The notes beneath the pieces were generated by a model. The model was not told where the DNA came from. It saw nothing but the letters and a program-made list of their open reading frames with translations, and made no database searches. A stretch of DNA of 64,000 nucleotides from Termitidicoccus mucosus. Its GTDB lineage: Bacteria; Verrucomicrobiota; Verrucomicrobiia; Opitutales; Opitutaceae. Shown here piece after piece: positions 34,541-45,100 of the stretch; position 1 is the first letter of the stretch, and every line of letters begins with the position of its first letter. The stretch spans positions 2,914,001 through 2,978,000 of the forward strand of contig NZ_CP109796.1 in assembly GCF_038725785.1 (NCBI RefSeq). Reading direction: 5' to 3'. Position numbers and translations under genes: made by a program.

Positions 34541-35322
34541 TTGCTATGTTATAACTTAAATATTTTTCAAAACCCAAGTCATTCTTATACCCATGCCCCC
34601 CCCGATAACTTCAGATGGTCGAGTAGGACTCATTCTCAACTAGTTGTTTTATCATGTTTCTCGGGGCTGCTGACGCTGGCATTTGCGCCAGCTTGCGCCG
34701 CGTTGGAAACGCCGCCGCCGGTTTATCCGGTGAAATTCGTTTTCGACACCGCCATGGGCAACGATGCGGACGGTGCCATCGCGCTCGCCGTCATCCGCGC
34801 CCTCCAGTCGCGCGGCGTCTGCGAACTGCTGGCCGTCACCCTCGCCAGCCCGCTGCCCGAGGCCGCGCCCGGTGTTGACGCGGCCAACGCCTTCCACGGA
34901 CGTCCGGATATCCCCGTCGGTGCCTCGCCCGAGGCGCCGCGCACTGAGAGAAAAGCAAATCTTTCCCCGTCGTTTTCGACTCCGCCGCCACACCCCGCCC
35001 GGTTGACTTGTTCCGCCGCTTGCCCGCCAGCGCAGCTGATGGAGAAGTCGTCATGGTGCAGACCGGTTTCTCCACCAATCTTGCCCGGCAGATCGGCATG
35101 CCCGCCGCCCGCAAGCTCGCGGCTGACCGGCCCGCCCCGAACGGGTGGAACGGCCGGGAAGCGGGAATGGAAGTGCGTTATCCGGCTTGGAACATTGATC
35201 GTGATTTCGCCTATGCCCGGCATCGCCCGATCAAGGAATCCTATCAGGCCTGCAACCCCGCGCCGCGCCGGCGTCCCTGCTGGGGCCTCACCCTCGCAGC
35301 GGCACATGTGTCACCCTCATAG
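34541..35322 (+). pseudogene. Decayed nucleoside hydrolase (paralogue of the 40931 gene)
   Basis: The first frame (from 34541, no good ATG) reads SQLVVLSCFSGLLTLAFAPA as a signal peptide, then VKFVFDTAMGNDADGAIALA and ALQSRGVCELLAVTLASPLP. These align with the intact gene's VKLIFDTDMGNDVDDAVALA and ALQNRNACELLAVTLTCPHP. Two calcium-binding Asp positions are lost (DTA for DTD and DG for DD). Near 34965 the similarity shifts frame: VDLFRRLPASAADGEVVMVQ and ARKLAADRPAP correspond to VDLLRRTLAAADDNSIVIAQ and ARKLADEWPTP. About 50 codons between the ALLDTKP and RHDVPA positions are missing. It ends at RPCWGLTLA. It is not expected to be active. Confidence 0.85.
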
Positions 35323-35405
35323 CGGCACCATACACGGAGTGCCCGCCCACCGCCCAAAGGCCTAAATCCACCGGCAAAACCCAACCCTCAACTCCGCAAA
35401 AAATC

Positions 35406-36431
35406 ATGCTAACCATATCCTCCTACCCCGTCGCCGTGGCGATGTGCTTTGTAACGATGCTGTGCTGGGGCTCCTGGGGCAACACCCAGAAGCTCGCCGC
35501 GGGCGACAAGTGGAAATACCAGCTCTTCTACTGGGACTACGGCCTGGGCATCCTGCTCAGCGCGCTGGTCATCGCCTTCACCCTCGGCAGCACCGGCGCG
35601 GGCGGGCGCGGCTTCCTCGCGGACATCGCGCAGGCCGGCGCCTCGCCGCTCGGCTGGGCCTTCCTGGGCGGCGTGCTGTTCAACCTCTCGAACATCCTGC
35701 TCGTCATCGCCATTGACATCGCGGGGCTCGCCGTGGCGTTCCCCATCGGCGTGGGCCTCGCGCTCGTCATCGGCACGCTGCAAACCGCCTTCTTCCGTCC
35801 CGCCGAGGTTGGCGACTCCGCGCTGTTATACATCGGCGTGGGGCTGGTGGTCCTCGCCATCGTCATCAACGCCGTCGCCTACAAAAAGCTCATGGCGGCG
35901 AAAAACGCCGGCGGGCAAAGCGGCGGCTCGGCGCTCGGCATCGCCATTTCCATCATCGCCGGCCTGCTCATGGGCGGCGGCTTCTTCGGGCTTGTGTCCA
36001 AGGGCATGATACAAAACTTCGCCACGCCCGAGGCGGGCCTGATGACACCCTGCACCGCGCTCGTGGTTTTCTCGGCCGGCCTCTTTGTCTCCAATTTCCT
36101 CTGGAACACCATCGTCTCCCTCAAGCCCGTCCGCGGCGAGCCGGTGAACCCGCTCGATTATTTTTCCAAGGGCAGCCTGAAACTCCACGCGGTCGGCGTG
36201 CTCGGCGGCACGATCTGGAACCTCGGCATGGCCTTCAGCCTCATCGCCTCCGCCGCCGCCGGCGCGGCGCTCTCCTACGCGCTCGGCCAGTGCGCCACGA
36301 TGATCGCCGCGATCTGGGGCGTGTTCATCTGGAAGGAATTCAAGGGCGCGCCGAAGGGCACCGCCTCCCTGCTGACCGCCATGTTTGTCTCCTTCTTCGT
36401 CGGCATCGCCTTCCTCGTCGCCTCGAAATAA
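35406..36431 (+). CDS. DMT/GRP-type sugar or nucleoside permease
   Basis: A 341-residue membrane protein, MLTISSYPVAVAMCFVTMLC, with about ten hydrophobic helices. WGSWGNTQKLA in helix 1, NLSNILLVIAIDIAGLAVAF, FPIGVGLALVIGT and ALSYALGQCATMIAAIWGVF suggest the RhaT/GRP or ureide-permease branch of the drug/metabolite transporter superfamily. It lies between a nucleoside hydrolase remnant and ribokinase, so the cargo may be ribose, a nucleoside or a related pentose (inference). Confidence 0.75.
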   Translation: MLTISSYPVAVAMCFVTMLCWGSWGNTQKLAAGDKWKYQLFYWDYGLGILLSALVIAFTLGSTGAGGRGFLADIAQAGASPLGWAFLGGVLFNLSNILLVIAIDIAGLAVAFPIGVGLALVIGTLQTAFFRPAEVGDSALLYIGVGLVVLAIVINAVAYKKLMAAKNAGGQSGGSALGIAISIIAGLLMGGGFFGLVSKGMIQNFATPEAGLMTPCTALVVFSAGLFVSNFLWNTIVSLKPVRGEPVNPLDYFSKGSLKLHAVGVLGGTIWNLGMAFSLIASAAAGAALSYALGQCATMIAAIWGVFIWKEFKGAPKGTASLLTAMFVSFFVGIAFLVASK

Positions 36432-36452
36432 CATAAACGAACCATAAATTAA

Positions 36453-36582
36453 CCGCGAAGGACGCGAAGAGCGCGAAGGATTAAAAACCAAGCCACGCTA
36501 TATTATTCAATATATTATAAAACCACAGCCGCCTGTCTTCATGCTTTTCTTCGCGCCCTTCGCGCCCTTCGCGGTTATTAAA
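36453..36582. repeat. Inverted repeat built of CGCGAAGG units
   Basis: Left part AACCGCGAAGGACGCGAAGA and onwards to GGATTAAAAA; right part CTTCGCGCCCTTCGCGCCCT and onwards to CGGTTATTAAAAA. The two halves are near-complementary with an AT-rich loop of about 60 bases, just before the ribokinase start. It may be a small non-autonomous palindromic element, or act as an attenuator. Confidence 0.5.
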
Positions 36583-36598
36583 AACGAACCATTCTTCC

Positions 36599-37528
36599 AT
36601 GCCCAAGCCACGCATCCTCGTCCTCGGCAGCTCCAACACCGACATGATCATCAAGCTCGCGCGCATTCCCCGCCCGGGCGAAACCCTCCTCGGGGGCAAA
36701 TTCACCACCGCGGCCGGCGGCAAAGGGGCCAACCAGGCCGTCGCCGCCGCGCGCGCCGGCGGTGATGTCGCCTTCATCGCCCGCCTCGGCAAGGACATGT
36801 TCGGCGACCAGGCCCTCGCCGGGTTCAAGGCCGACAAGATCGACACCCGCCACATCCTGCGCGACGCGAAGACGCCCTCCGGTGTCGCGCTCATCTTCGT
36901 GGCCGATTCCGGCGAAAACAGCATCGCCGTGGCCTCCGGCGCCAACGCCCGCCTCACGCCCGCCGATGTGCGCGCCGCGGAGGCCGCCTTCCCCGGCAGC
37001 AAGGCGCTCGTCATGCAATTGGAGACCCCGCTGCCCACCGTCACCGCCGCCGCGAGGCTCGCGAAGAAACACGGCGTGCCCATCATCCTCAATCCCGCGC
37101 CCGCGCCTTCGGAAAAACTCCCGCCCGCGCTGCTCAGGCTCGTGTCCATTCTCACTCCCAACGAAACCGAGGCCGAGACACTTACCGGTATAAAAGTCAC
37201 CGACGAAGCCTCCGCGAGACAAGCTTCCGCCGCGCTCCGCGCGCAAGGCGTGGGCACCGTCATCATCACGCTCGGCGAGAAAGGCGCGTTTGTGGACGAC
37301 GGACGCACCGCCGCCGCCCTCCCGGTGCCCAAGGTGAAGCGCGTGGACACCACCGCCGCCGGCGACACCTTCAACGGCGCGCTGGCCGTCGCGCTGGCCG
37401 AGGGCCGCGACCTGCGCGAGGCCATTCGTTTCGCCAACGCCGCCGCCACGATCTCGGTGACGCGCCTCGGCGCCCAGCCCTCCGTTCCCACCCGCGCGGA
37501 AATCGAACGCTTCATGGCCAAACTGTAG
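36599..37528 (+). CDS. rbsK: Ribokinase (PfkB family)
   Basis: A 309-residue cytoplasmic kinase: MPKPRILVLGSSNTDMIIKL. GKFTTAAGGKGANQAVAAAR is PfkB signature 1 with the Gly-Gly hinge. The region from GVALIFVADSGENSIAVASG to NPAPAPSEKLP is typical of ribokinase. DTTAAGDTFNGALAVALAEG is PfkB signature 2, with the catalytic Asp in AAGDTF. It phosphorylates ribose with ATP. With the permease upstream and the nucleoside hydrolase downstream it gives a route from nucleosides via ribose to ribose-5-phosphate (inference for the pathway). Another PfkB sugar is possible, but the sequence agrees well with RbsK. Confidence 0.9.
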   Translation: MPKPRILVLGSSNTDMIIKLARIPRPGETLLGGKFTTAAGGKGANQAVAAARAGGDVAFIARLGKDMFGDQALAGFKADKIDTRHILRDAKTPSGVALIFVADSGENSIAVASGANARLTPADVRAAEAAFPGSKALVMQLETPLPTVTAAARLAKKHGVPIILNPAPAPSEKLPPALLRLVSILTPNETEAETLTGIKVTDEASARQASAALRAQGVGTVIITLGEKGAFVDDGRTAAALPVPKVKRVDTTAAGDTFNGALAVALAEGRDLREAIRFANAAATISVTRLGAQPSVPTRAEIERFMAKL

Positions 37529-37647
37529 GGGTGCCGCTTGCGAAGCCCTCCGAATCCACTCCGCATTCAAAACACATCTTGAATACACCCACCTGCGGCA
37601 AAAGTCGTGATGAAATTAACAGCTCATAAACTGGGAAAACAAATCCG

Positions 37648-40600
37648 ATGAAAACAAACCCGAAAAAAGCAGGACTTTTTACCCTCTGCGGCCTCGCGTT
37701 ACTTGCCATCTGCCCGGCTCCCGTCAATGCAGCCGATGCCACTCCGTCGGCGCCCGCGCGCCCGGGCAAGGCGTCGTTCCGCGTGCTGCACAGCAACGAT
37801 GCCACCAATATAGTCAACTGCCTCTGGACCCAGTTTCCCGTACGCCCTCCCGTGAAAGACAAATTCATCCGCGACTCGGTGGCTGAGGTTGCCGGCCATG
37901 GCATTGATGTGCACATGATGCAGCCGGGCTATGGGTGGGTGCCGTGGTGGCAAAGCGAGGTTTTGCCAATGTCCGAACAGGCGGCATGGAAAAAATCGAA
38001 AAACATCCGGCTGCACTACTATGAAACCTACATACTCAACGGCGGCGACCTGATGAGCGTTTTCGTGGACGAATGCCGCAAGACAGGCCAGCAAGCCTTC
38101 GCTTCGTTCCGCATGAACGACCAGCATCACATTTTCGCTGCCGACAACGGAAAAGTGCCTGAGCCGGAATTCAGCCGTAGAGCGGGCATCTGCCCTTTTT
38201 ACGTGGAAAATCCACAATGGCGCATCGGCGACGACGGCTACGCCGACCTCCCCGGCCAGCTCTCCATGGACTTCGCCGTGCCACAGGTGCGCGAATACCG
38301 CCTCAAGCAAATCCGCGAACTGGTCGACAAATACGACATCGACGGACTCGAACTCGACTTCGTGCGCCACTGGGCGCTCTTCAACCAGCGCAAGACCACC
38401 TCCTCGCAACGCGCTGAAATCCTCACCAGCATGGTCCGGCAAATCCGCGAAATCCTCGACGCCAAGGGCGCGCGCGCCGGGCGCTATTTGTGGCTCGGCA
38501 TGCGCATCCCCGCTTATCCCTGGATGCACGATCCCATGGGCGTCAACCTGTCGAAGCTCGCGTCCGAGGCGGGCGTCGGCATCATCAACGCCTCCGCCCA
38601 CTACTACACAGATGCGCAAATGCCCATTGCCGAGCTGCGCAAACAACTTCCCGACGATGTGGCGCTGTACGCCGAGTTGCATTACACTGGCGCTCGTGGC
38701 ACCGACTTTGACGCAGGCGGCGGCCAAATGGTATCGGCCCGGCGCCGCTGCACCCCGCTGCAACTTTGCACCACCGCCTATCTCGCCCGCCGCCGCGGGG
38801 CCGACGCCGTGAGCACCTTTAATTTTCAATACTACCGCGCCATGTACGGCAAAGCCGCCAGTGGCTTCGCAACCACAGCCGAGCCGCCCTACGAGGTTTT
38901 TGAAAAAATTTCCGACTTGGACTGGCTGGCCCAACAACCGCAGCACTACTTCGCATCCGGCGACAACAACCCCATGCGCCCGGAAGCCCGCAAATTCCCC
39001 GCCCAGATGAAAGCAGGCATCGCGGAGAAAGTCTTCATGGACATGACGCCGCCCGCCGGCGGCTGGCTCGCCGATGGCAAGCTGCGCATCCAATCGCGCA
39101 GGTCATTGGGCGACTCAGCTTGGAAGGCACGGCTCAATGGCGTGCCGCTTAAATCGACCGAGGATGTATCCGCCCCCTACCCCGAGCCTTACCGGGAAGG
39201 ACTGGGCAGCCCCGCAAACTACCGCGCATGGGTGGTGCCCGCCGGCCTGCTGAAAGACGGCGAGAATATTTTCGAATTTAGCTACAAGGGCGACCTCGAA
39301 TCCGTGACCTTTCGTTACATGGATGTGTTGCTGCCCGGAGTCGCTGCAGCATCCGCGCTTCTGCCAGGCAAATCGGACGCCATCCGCCCTGGGACACCCT
39401 TCGGCAACAACGCCGTGCTGCAAGCCGGCATGAAAGTCCCCGTCTGGGGCACGGCATCACCCGGCCAGCGCGTGGCTGTTTCCTTCGCCGGTCAAAACAA
39501 GGAAACCACCGCCAGCGACAAAGGCAACTGGCGCCTCGACCTCGACCCAATGCCCGCCGGCACAAGCGGCAATCTGGTCATTGGCGACAAAACATTCACC
39601 AATGTCGTGACAGGCGAGGTGTGGTTTGTCGGCGGCCAATCCAACGCCGCGTTTTCGCTCAAACACGCCACGCCGAACGCAAATGCAGAAATCGCCCGCG
39701 CCAGCTTTCCCCAAATCCGTGTGTGGACATCGAAATACACCATCGCAGGAACTCCGCAAAATTTTGGCGAGGGCGAGTGGCGCGTATGCACTCCTGCGAC
39801 CGCCGGCGACTTCACCGGCATGGGATACTTTTTCGCAAAAAGCCTCACGGCCGCGCGTGACGGCGTGCCCGTGGGCATCATCAGTTGCAACCGCAGCGGC
39901 GCGCCCATTTTCAGCATGATGCCCGCGCAGGTTTTCGACCGGAACCAGAACGCTCGAAAAGTGGCGGCCAATTACGCCGAGCAACTGGAGAAATTCCCGC
40001 AAAGCACCCACTTGGCCAAGGCCGTCATCTGGAACGGCATGATTTACCCGCTCTCGCCCTACGCCATGCGCGGCGTGCTCTGGAACCAGGGCGAGGCCGA
40101 TGTCCGCGTCGCCTACGCCTACGAATCAATGCTCGACGACATGGTCAAATGCTGGCGCGCCCTCTGGGGCCGCGCCGACCTGCCGTTCTACGTCGTGCAA
40201 CTGGCGAACATCTCCAACAAGGGCAGCTACGAGCCGGCGGGCAGTTTGAACTGGCCGCTCATGCGCGAGGCCCAAGCCAACGCGCGCCACATCCCAAACG
40301 TGTGGGTGAGCGTCGGCATCGACATTGGCGACCTCACGAACGTTCCACGCGACGCGCGCCACCCCAAGAACAAACGCGAACTCGGCGAACGCCTCGTATC
40401 GCTTGTGCAGGCCGGCACCTATGGCATCCGTGACGACACCAAACCCTTCGCCTCGCCGTTTTTCGAGAAAGCCGTCATCCGTGGCGACAAGGTCATCTGC
40501 CATTTCGACGCCGCCGCCAAGGGCCTGAAAACCCGCGACGGCAAATCCGTCGGCGGCTTCGAGATTGCGGGAGCCAGGGGAAAATTCGTCCCCGCCGAAG

Positions 40601-40752
40601 CGCTCATCGAAGGCGAGACCATAATCGTCTCGTCGCCTTCCGTGAAGTCGCCCGCCTCGGTGCGCTATGCCTGGAGCAACACCTGCGAAGGCACCAACGT
40701 GGTGAACGCCTCCGGCCTCCCCCTTTCCCCTTTCCGGGCCAGCAAGCAGTAA
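37648..40752 (+). CDS. Fusion of a GH10-like TIM-barrel domain and a SASA esterase domain
   Basis: A 1034-residue exported protein with signal peptide MKTNPKKAGLFTLCGLALLA (cleavage near VNA-ADA). Residues 40-460 form a TIM-barrel of the glycosyl-hydrolase-like GH10/COG1649 type: VREYRLKQIRELVDKYDIDG, LELDFVRHWALF, WLGMRIPAYPW. A beta-sandwich of about 110 residues follows. From about residue 590 (LQAGMKVPVWGTASPGQRVA) the chain is a complete SASA-type esterase: WFVGGQSNAAF, VLWNQGEADVR and DARHPKNKRELGERL. The usual GGTxIExW block reads SCNRSGAPIFSMM here, so the oxyanion region is altered. It probably cleaves and deacetylates the same glycan. It lies between ribokinase and a nucleoside hydrolase. 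Confidence 0.75.
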   Translation: MKTNPKKAGLFTLCGLALLAICPAPVNAADATPSAPARPGKASFRVLHSNDATNIVNCLWTQFPVRPPVKDKFIRDSVAEVAGHGIDVHMMQPGYGWVPWWQSEVLPMSEQAAWKKSKNIRLHYYETYILNGGDLMSVFVDECRKTGQQAFASFRMNDQHHIFAADNGKVPEPEFSRRAGICPFYVENPQWRIGDDGYADLPGQLSMDFAVPQVREYRLKQIRELVDKYDIDGLELDFVRHWALFNQRKTTSSQRAEILTSMVRQIREILDAKGARAGRYLWLGMRIPAYPWMHDPMGVNLSKLASEAGVGIINASAHYYTDAQMPIAELRKQLPDDVALYAELHYTGARGTDFDAGGGQMVSARRRCTPLQLCTTAYLARRRGADAVSTFNFQYYRAMYGKAASGFATTAEPPYEVFEKISDLDWLAQQPQHYFASGDNNPMRPEARKFPAQMKAGIAEKVFMDMTPPAGGWLADGKLRIQSRRSLGDSAWKARLNGVPLKSTEDVSAPYPEPYREGLGSPANYRAWVVPAGLLKDGENIFEFSYKGDLESVTFRYMDVLLPGVAAASALLPGKSDAIRPGTPFGNNAVLQAGMKVPVWGTASPGQRVAVSFAGQNKETTASDKGNWRLDLDPMPAGTSGNLVIGDKTFTNVVTGEVWFVGGQSNAAFSLKHATPNANAEIARASFPQIRVWTSKYTIAGTPQNFGEGEWRVCTPATAGDFTGMGYFFAKSLTAARDGVPVGIISCNRSGAPIFSMMPAQVFDRNQNARKVAANYAEQLEKFPQSTHLAKAVIWNGMIYPLSPYAMRGVLWNQGEADVRVAYAYESMLDDMVKCWRALWGRADLPFYVVQLANISNKGSYEPAGSLNWPLMREAQANARHIPNVWVSVGIDIGDLTNVPRDARHPKNKRELGERLVSLVQAGTYGIRDDTKPFASPFFEKAVIRGDKVICHFDAAAKGLKTRDGKSVGGFEIAGARGKFVPAEALIEGETIIVSSPSVKSPASVRYAWSNTCEGTNVVNASGLPLSPFRASKQ

Positions 40753-40930
40753 CGAGTAGAACAAACCATAATACCACCTCCGAACGGAATTTATATTTTA
40801 GGTAGGGCGAGGCGGTTCCTGCCGAGCCGCGGCTCAGTTCGATAAGTCTATAAATAACTGGGAAATAGTATAATACGAATTAAACCGCCCTGCCGAAATC
40901 TTCACCTCCATTCACAGCTAAAATAGTCCA

Positions 40931-42019
40931 ATGAAAACACCTCATGCACTCCTCCCTCTGTTCGCCATCCTCTGTTTTTCAGCCAATCAGCCTTGGCAGA
41001 CTGTCGCTGACGCTCAAAACAGTCCTTCAGTCGTTTCCTCCTGCCCCGCGGTGCCTGCTTCGCCCGTAAAACTCATCTTCGACACCGACATGGGCAACGA
41101 CGTGGACGATGCCGTTGCGCTCGCCATCATCCATGCCCTCCAGAATCGCAACGCCTGCGAACTGCTCGCAGTCACCCTCACCTGTCCCCACCCCCTTGCC
41201 CCCGAATATGTCGCCGCCGTCAACACCTTCTATGGACGTCCCGGTATTCCCATTGGCATCAACACCGATTCCCCGAGCGTTTTGAAGCCCAAGCGGCAGT
41301 TCCTGCAAATCGCGCACCACAAAAACCCCGACGGTTCCCTGGCGTTTCCCTACACTTGGGACGCATCCAAGGCGCCACGCGCCGTTGACCTGCTCCGCCG
41401 CACCCTCGCCGCCGCCGACGATAATTCCATCGTCATCGCCCAAGTCGGCTTTTCCTGCAATCTCGCCGCGCTCCTCGACACCAAACCCGACGCGATTTCC
41501 CCCCTCAATGGCCGCGATCTTGCCGCCAAAAAAATCCGCTTCCTCTCCATCATGGCCGGCGACTTTTCCGAGCCAAAGGAAGGCGTGAAGAAGGTTGTCG
41601 AGTTCAACATCCGTCATGATGTTCCCGCCGCTCGCAAACTCGCCGACGAGTGGCCGACGCCGATTATTTGGGGCGGCTTTGAAGTCGGCAATGCAGTCTG
41701 CTATCCCGCCTTTGGCATTGAAAACGACTTCGGCTATGTCCCCAGCCATCCTGTTCGCGAATCCTACCAGTCCTACATTCCCACGCCCCACGAACGCCCC
41801 TGCTGGGATCCCATTTCAGCCCTCTATGCCATCTGGCCCGACCGCCCCTATTACGAACGCACTCCCAAGGGCCGTGTCACCGTTACCCCCGAGGGGCACA
41901 CCACTTTTGCCGAGCAACCCGAGGGCCGCGACTACTGCCTTAAGCTGGATGTCGTCCACGCTGCCAGCCTCCGGGAAATAATCTCCACCCTCGCCTCCGA
42001 ACCCCCGAAAACCAAGTGA
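40931..42019 (+). CDS. Inosine-uridine-type nucleoside hydrolase, exported
   Basis: A 362-residue protein. The signal peptide is MKTPHALLPLFAILCFSANQ. FDTDMGNDVDDAVALAIIHA is the calcium-binding DTDxGxDxDDA motif of IUNH enzymes (PF01156). ACELLAVTLTCPHPL, FYGRPGIPIG and VIAQVGFSCNLAALL follow the family. The product hydrolyses the N-glycosidic bond of a nucleoside to ribose and base. The active-site His in the C-terminal half may lie in GNAVCYPAFGIENDF or in VPSHPVRESYQSY; I am not sure which. Export implies periplasmic use of external nucleosides. A broken copy lies at 34541. Confidence 0.85.
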   Translation: MKTPHALLPLFAILCFSANQPWQTVADAQNSPSVVSSCPAVPASPVKLIFDTDMGNDVDDAVALAIIHALQNRNACELLAVTLTCPHPLAPEYVAAVNTFYGRPGIPIGINTDSPSVLKPKRQFLQIAHHKNPDGSLAFPYTWDASKAPRAVDLLRRTLAAADDNSIVIAQVGFSCNLAALLDTKPDAISPLNGRDLAAKKIRFLSIMAGDFSEPKEGVKKVVEFNIRHDVPAARKLADEWPTPIIWGGFEVGNAVCYPAFGIENDFGYVPSHPVRESYQSYIPTPHERPCWDPISALYAIWPDRPYYERTPKGRVTVTPEGHTTFAEQPEGRDYCLKLDVVHAASLREIISTLASEPPKTK

Positions 42020-42188
42020 TTTCAATGAGTGCCCAAACTGACAGTCCGGACAAAATTCATGCGGGCTGAGGGCCCGCGTCAGTGCCCGGTGGATTTGCGC
42101 GTGACGCGCTCCGAGCCGCTGAAACCCAAAACACCAACGGCGTGCCAGCACCCTTGTTCAATCGTCCATCGTAATTCGTAATCCCAAC

Positions 42189-45100
42189 ATGAAATCTCCA
42201 CACAACCCATCAGGCCCAGCGTCTTTTCCCACCGTGTTTCGCCGCATGTGGCTTCCGTGCCCACATGGCGCTTTTTGGCTTATGGCACTGACTGTCGGCT
42301 GCGGCGGAAACCTTTTCGCGCAATCGCAACGACCGCAGTCAGCCGAGACCGGCGAGGGCGAGACCGTCATGCTCAGCCCGTCCGCCGTCAGGCGTGTCGC
42401 GCAAGCACAGCAATCGCAAACAGGCGCCACTGGCGATGCCAGTGCCGAGGTGGTTATGCTCAGCCCCTTTGTCGTCAGCACCGACCGCGACGTGGGCTTC
42501 GTGGCCGCGGCCTCGCTTGCCGGCGGCAGGCTCGGCGGTGACCTCAAGGACACCCCCGTCGCCTATTCCGTCCTCACCAGCGAGTTCATCGAGGCGCTCA
42601 GCCTCACCGACCTTTCCGATATGGCCCAGTGGCTGCCCAACAGCACCGAAGAGAGGAATTCGGGCAACCTCGAATGGTCGAATAACGACTTTTACATCGC
42701 GTCGCGCGGTGTCGGGGCAGGCGCCCCGCAACGCGATTTTTTTCCCTACGGTTTCAATTTTGACGGCTATAACACTGATCGGCTCGACATGGGGCGCGGC
42801 CCAAATTCCATCCTCTTCGGCAACAGCGGTTATGCCGGCACCGCGAACTCTGTCTCCAAGCGCGCGATTCTGAATAGGCAATTCACCATGGTGAACCTTG
42901 GCTACAGCTCATGGAACAACGTCCGCAGCACACTCGACCACAACCAGTCGCTTGGCCGCAAATTCGCCTTGCGCCTCAACGCCCTGTATCTTGACCGCGA
43001 TGGATGGCGAGACCACGATTTTGAAGAGAAAAAAGCCATCACGCTGGCGGGCACATGGAGCCCGACCAAAAACACCGAGCTTCGTTTCGAGGCGGAGGTC
43101 GGCGAAAAAGACCTGGCGGCCTTGGGCAGCAATTTAGACGACCACTTCAGCGCTTGGAGCGGCACCCATACCTACAGCGGTCCCATCCCCAGCGGAGGCT
43201 CGGCGCCGGCGGGCATCTCTCCCTACCAGAACGATACTATCATCTTCACACCCTCCAGCGGGGCCAAACTCCTGGCGAACTACAAGGGCTGGGCGCGCAC
43301 TGCGGCCAGCACAGCGGTCAACGCCCGCGACACCCCGATTGGACAGCGCCTCAACCTGCCGTCGGACATGCTTGAAACCATCGAGGCCAATTCACATTTC
43401 ACCACTCCCTCCCGCAAGCAGACTGCGTATGTTGACGCGCCGCTCTATACTGAGAAATATTACAATTACACACTCGCGGCCACCCACCAGATAAAGCGGA
43501 AATTCTACGCCGAGGCCGCGGTGAATTTCTCGGGAGTGGAAAAAAGTGGCGACAGATACTCAAACGGCGGCCTTACGCGTATGTATATTGACGTGAACAC
43601 CAAGCTGCCGAACGGCCAAGACAATCCCAATTTCCTTGAGCCGTATGGCGAGGGCCCAGGCCGGCCCCACATCCGCACCAGCGATAATATCAACGCCCGC
43701 CTCGCCCTGGCCTACGTGCTGGACAACACCCGTTACGGCAGTTTCCGCATCAACGCCCTCGGCGGCTACTCCCGCTCCGACAGCAAGCAGGACACATGGG
43801 TTTATGCCATAAAGGACAACGAGGACCATCGTTACTGGCCGACTGAAAAACTCGTGTATTTCCGTTATTATCATAACACAGACACCTCGCGCCCCTACGA
43901 CTTGTCCGATAGAAAATGGACGTTTCTGGACACGGGCGCCTCGCCGAGGATAGCCACGGCCGGCTTGGTGCGCGGCGAACTCGCAACCAGCACTATGAAC
44001 CAACGCTCCCTCACGGAATATAATTATATACAATTCGCCGGCGACGCCAAATTCTTCAAGAAACGCCTCAATCTTCTTGCTGCCCTCCGCATGGACGACC
44101 ACCTGACGCGCCAGCGCGTTACCATCTCGCAATTCGATTACCCGACGGACTGGAATGGCAGGGACCTCATCCTCAAGCCCGATGCGCCTTCGGACTGGGC
44201 TTCGCTCACCTACCAGATCCGCGATGCGGCAGGCAATCCCTCCGGCCCGGTATTGCCCGCCGACATACGCCCGCGCATTACCACGGCCGGCGATCCTCAC
44301 TACGGTGAAGGCGACCCGCGCTATAATGGCGTGCGCTTCCAGGATGATTATAATACCCCCGAAAAAAAGGAAACCACCACCACTTACAGCTTTGGCGCCG
44401 TCTATCACCTGAACCAAAACATCAGCCTCTTTGCCAACTATGCCGAGTCCTTTGTCCCCACCATCACCCGTTATTCCATAGAAGGCAACATGCTTGACGC
44501 CCGGTCCGGTGATGGCCGCGACTTCGGCGTTCGCATCACCGCGCTCAAACAACGCTTCATGGCCAATATCATTCGTTATACAGGGCGTGAGAAAAACACT
44601 GGCGCCGCCCTGGGCTTAACCTTCAATTATATCGACAGCATTGTCAGGAGCACTCCGGTTGGCTTCTCCTCGGTCAACGAGATTAATAAACGCAACCTCG
44701 CCCCCCCTCACTCTGGCATAGGTGACACCGTTACCAGCGAGGTCTCCGGCTGGGAACTCGACATCACCGCGAACATGACCCGCGGCTGGCGCCTCATGGT
44801 GAACGGCTCCCTCACGGACGCCTACCAGACTGACACCTACCCTCATATGCGCAATTATCTGGCCAGAAATGAGGCCACCCTGCGGCTAATCGTGGAGGAC
44901 GCCGGCGGCGCATTCAGGGGCGACGCCGCTTACGTGGACACCGCGATCCCCGCGGGCAGCAGGCCCGACGCCGACTCGGCCGTCGGGGCTTGGAACAACT
45001 TACAGGCGTGGCGTGCCTCCCTTACACATGAAAAGCAAAAACGCTCCAGGCTCGTGGGAAAAACGATGAATGTCTTCACCGATTATACATTACGAAACGG

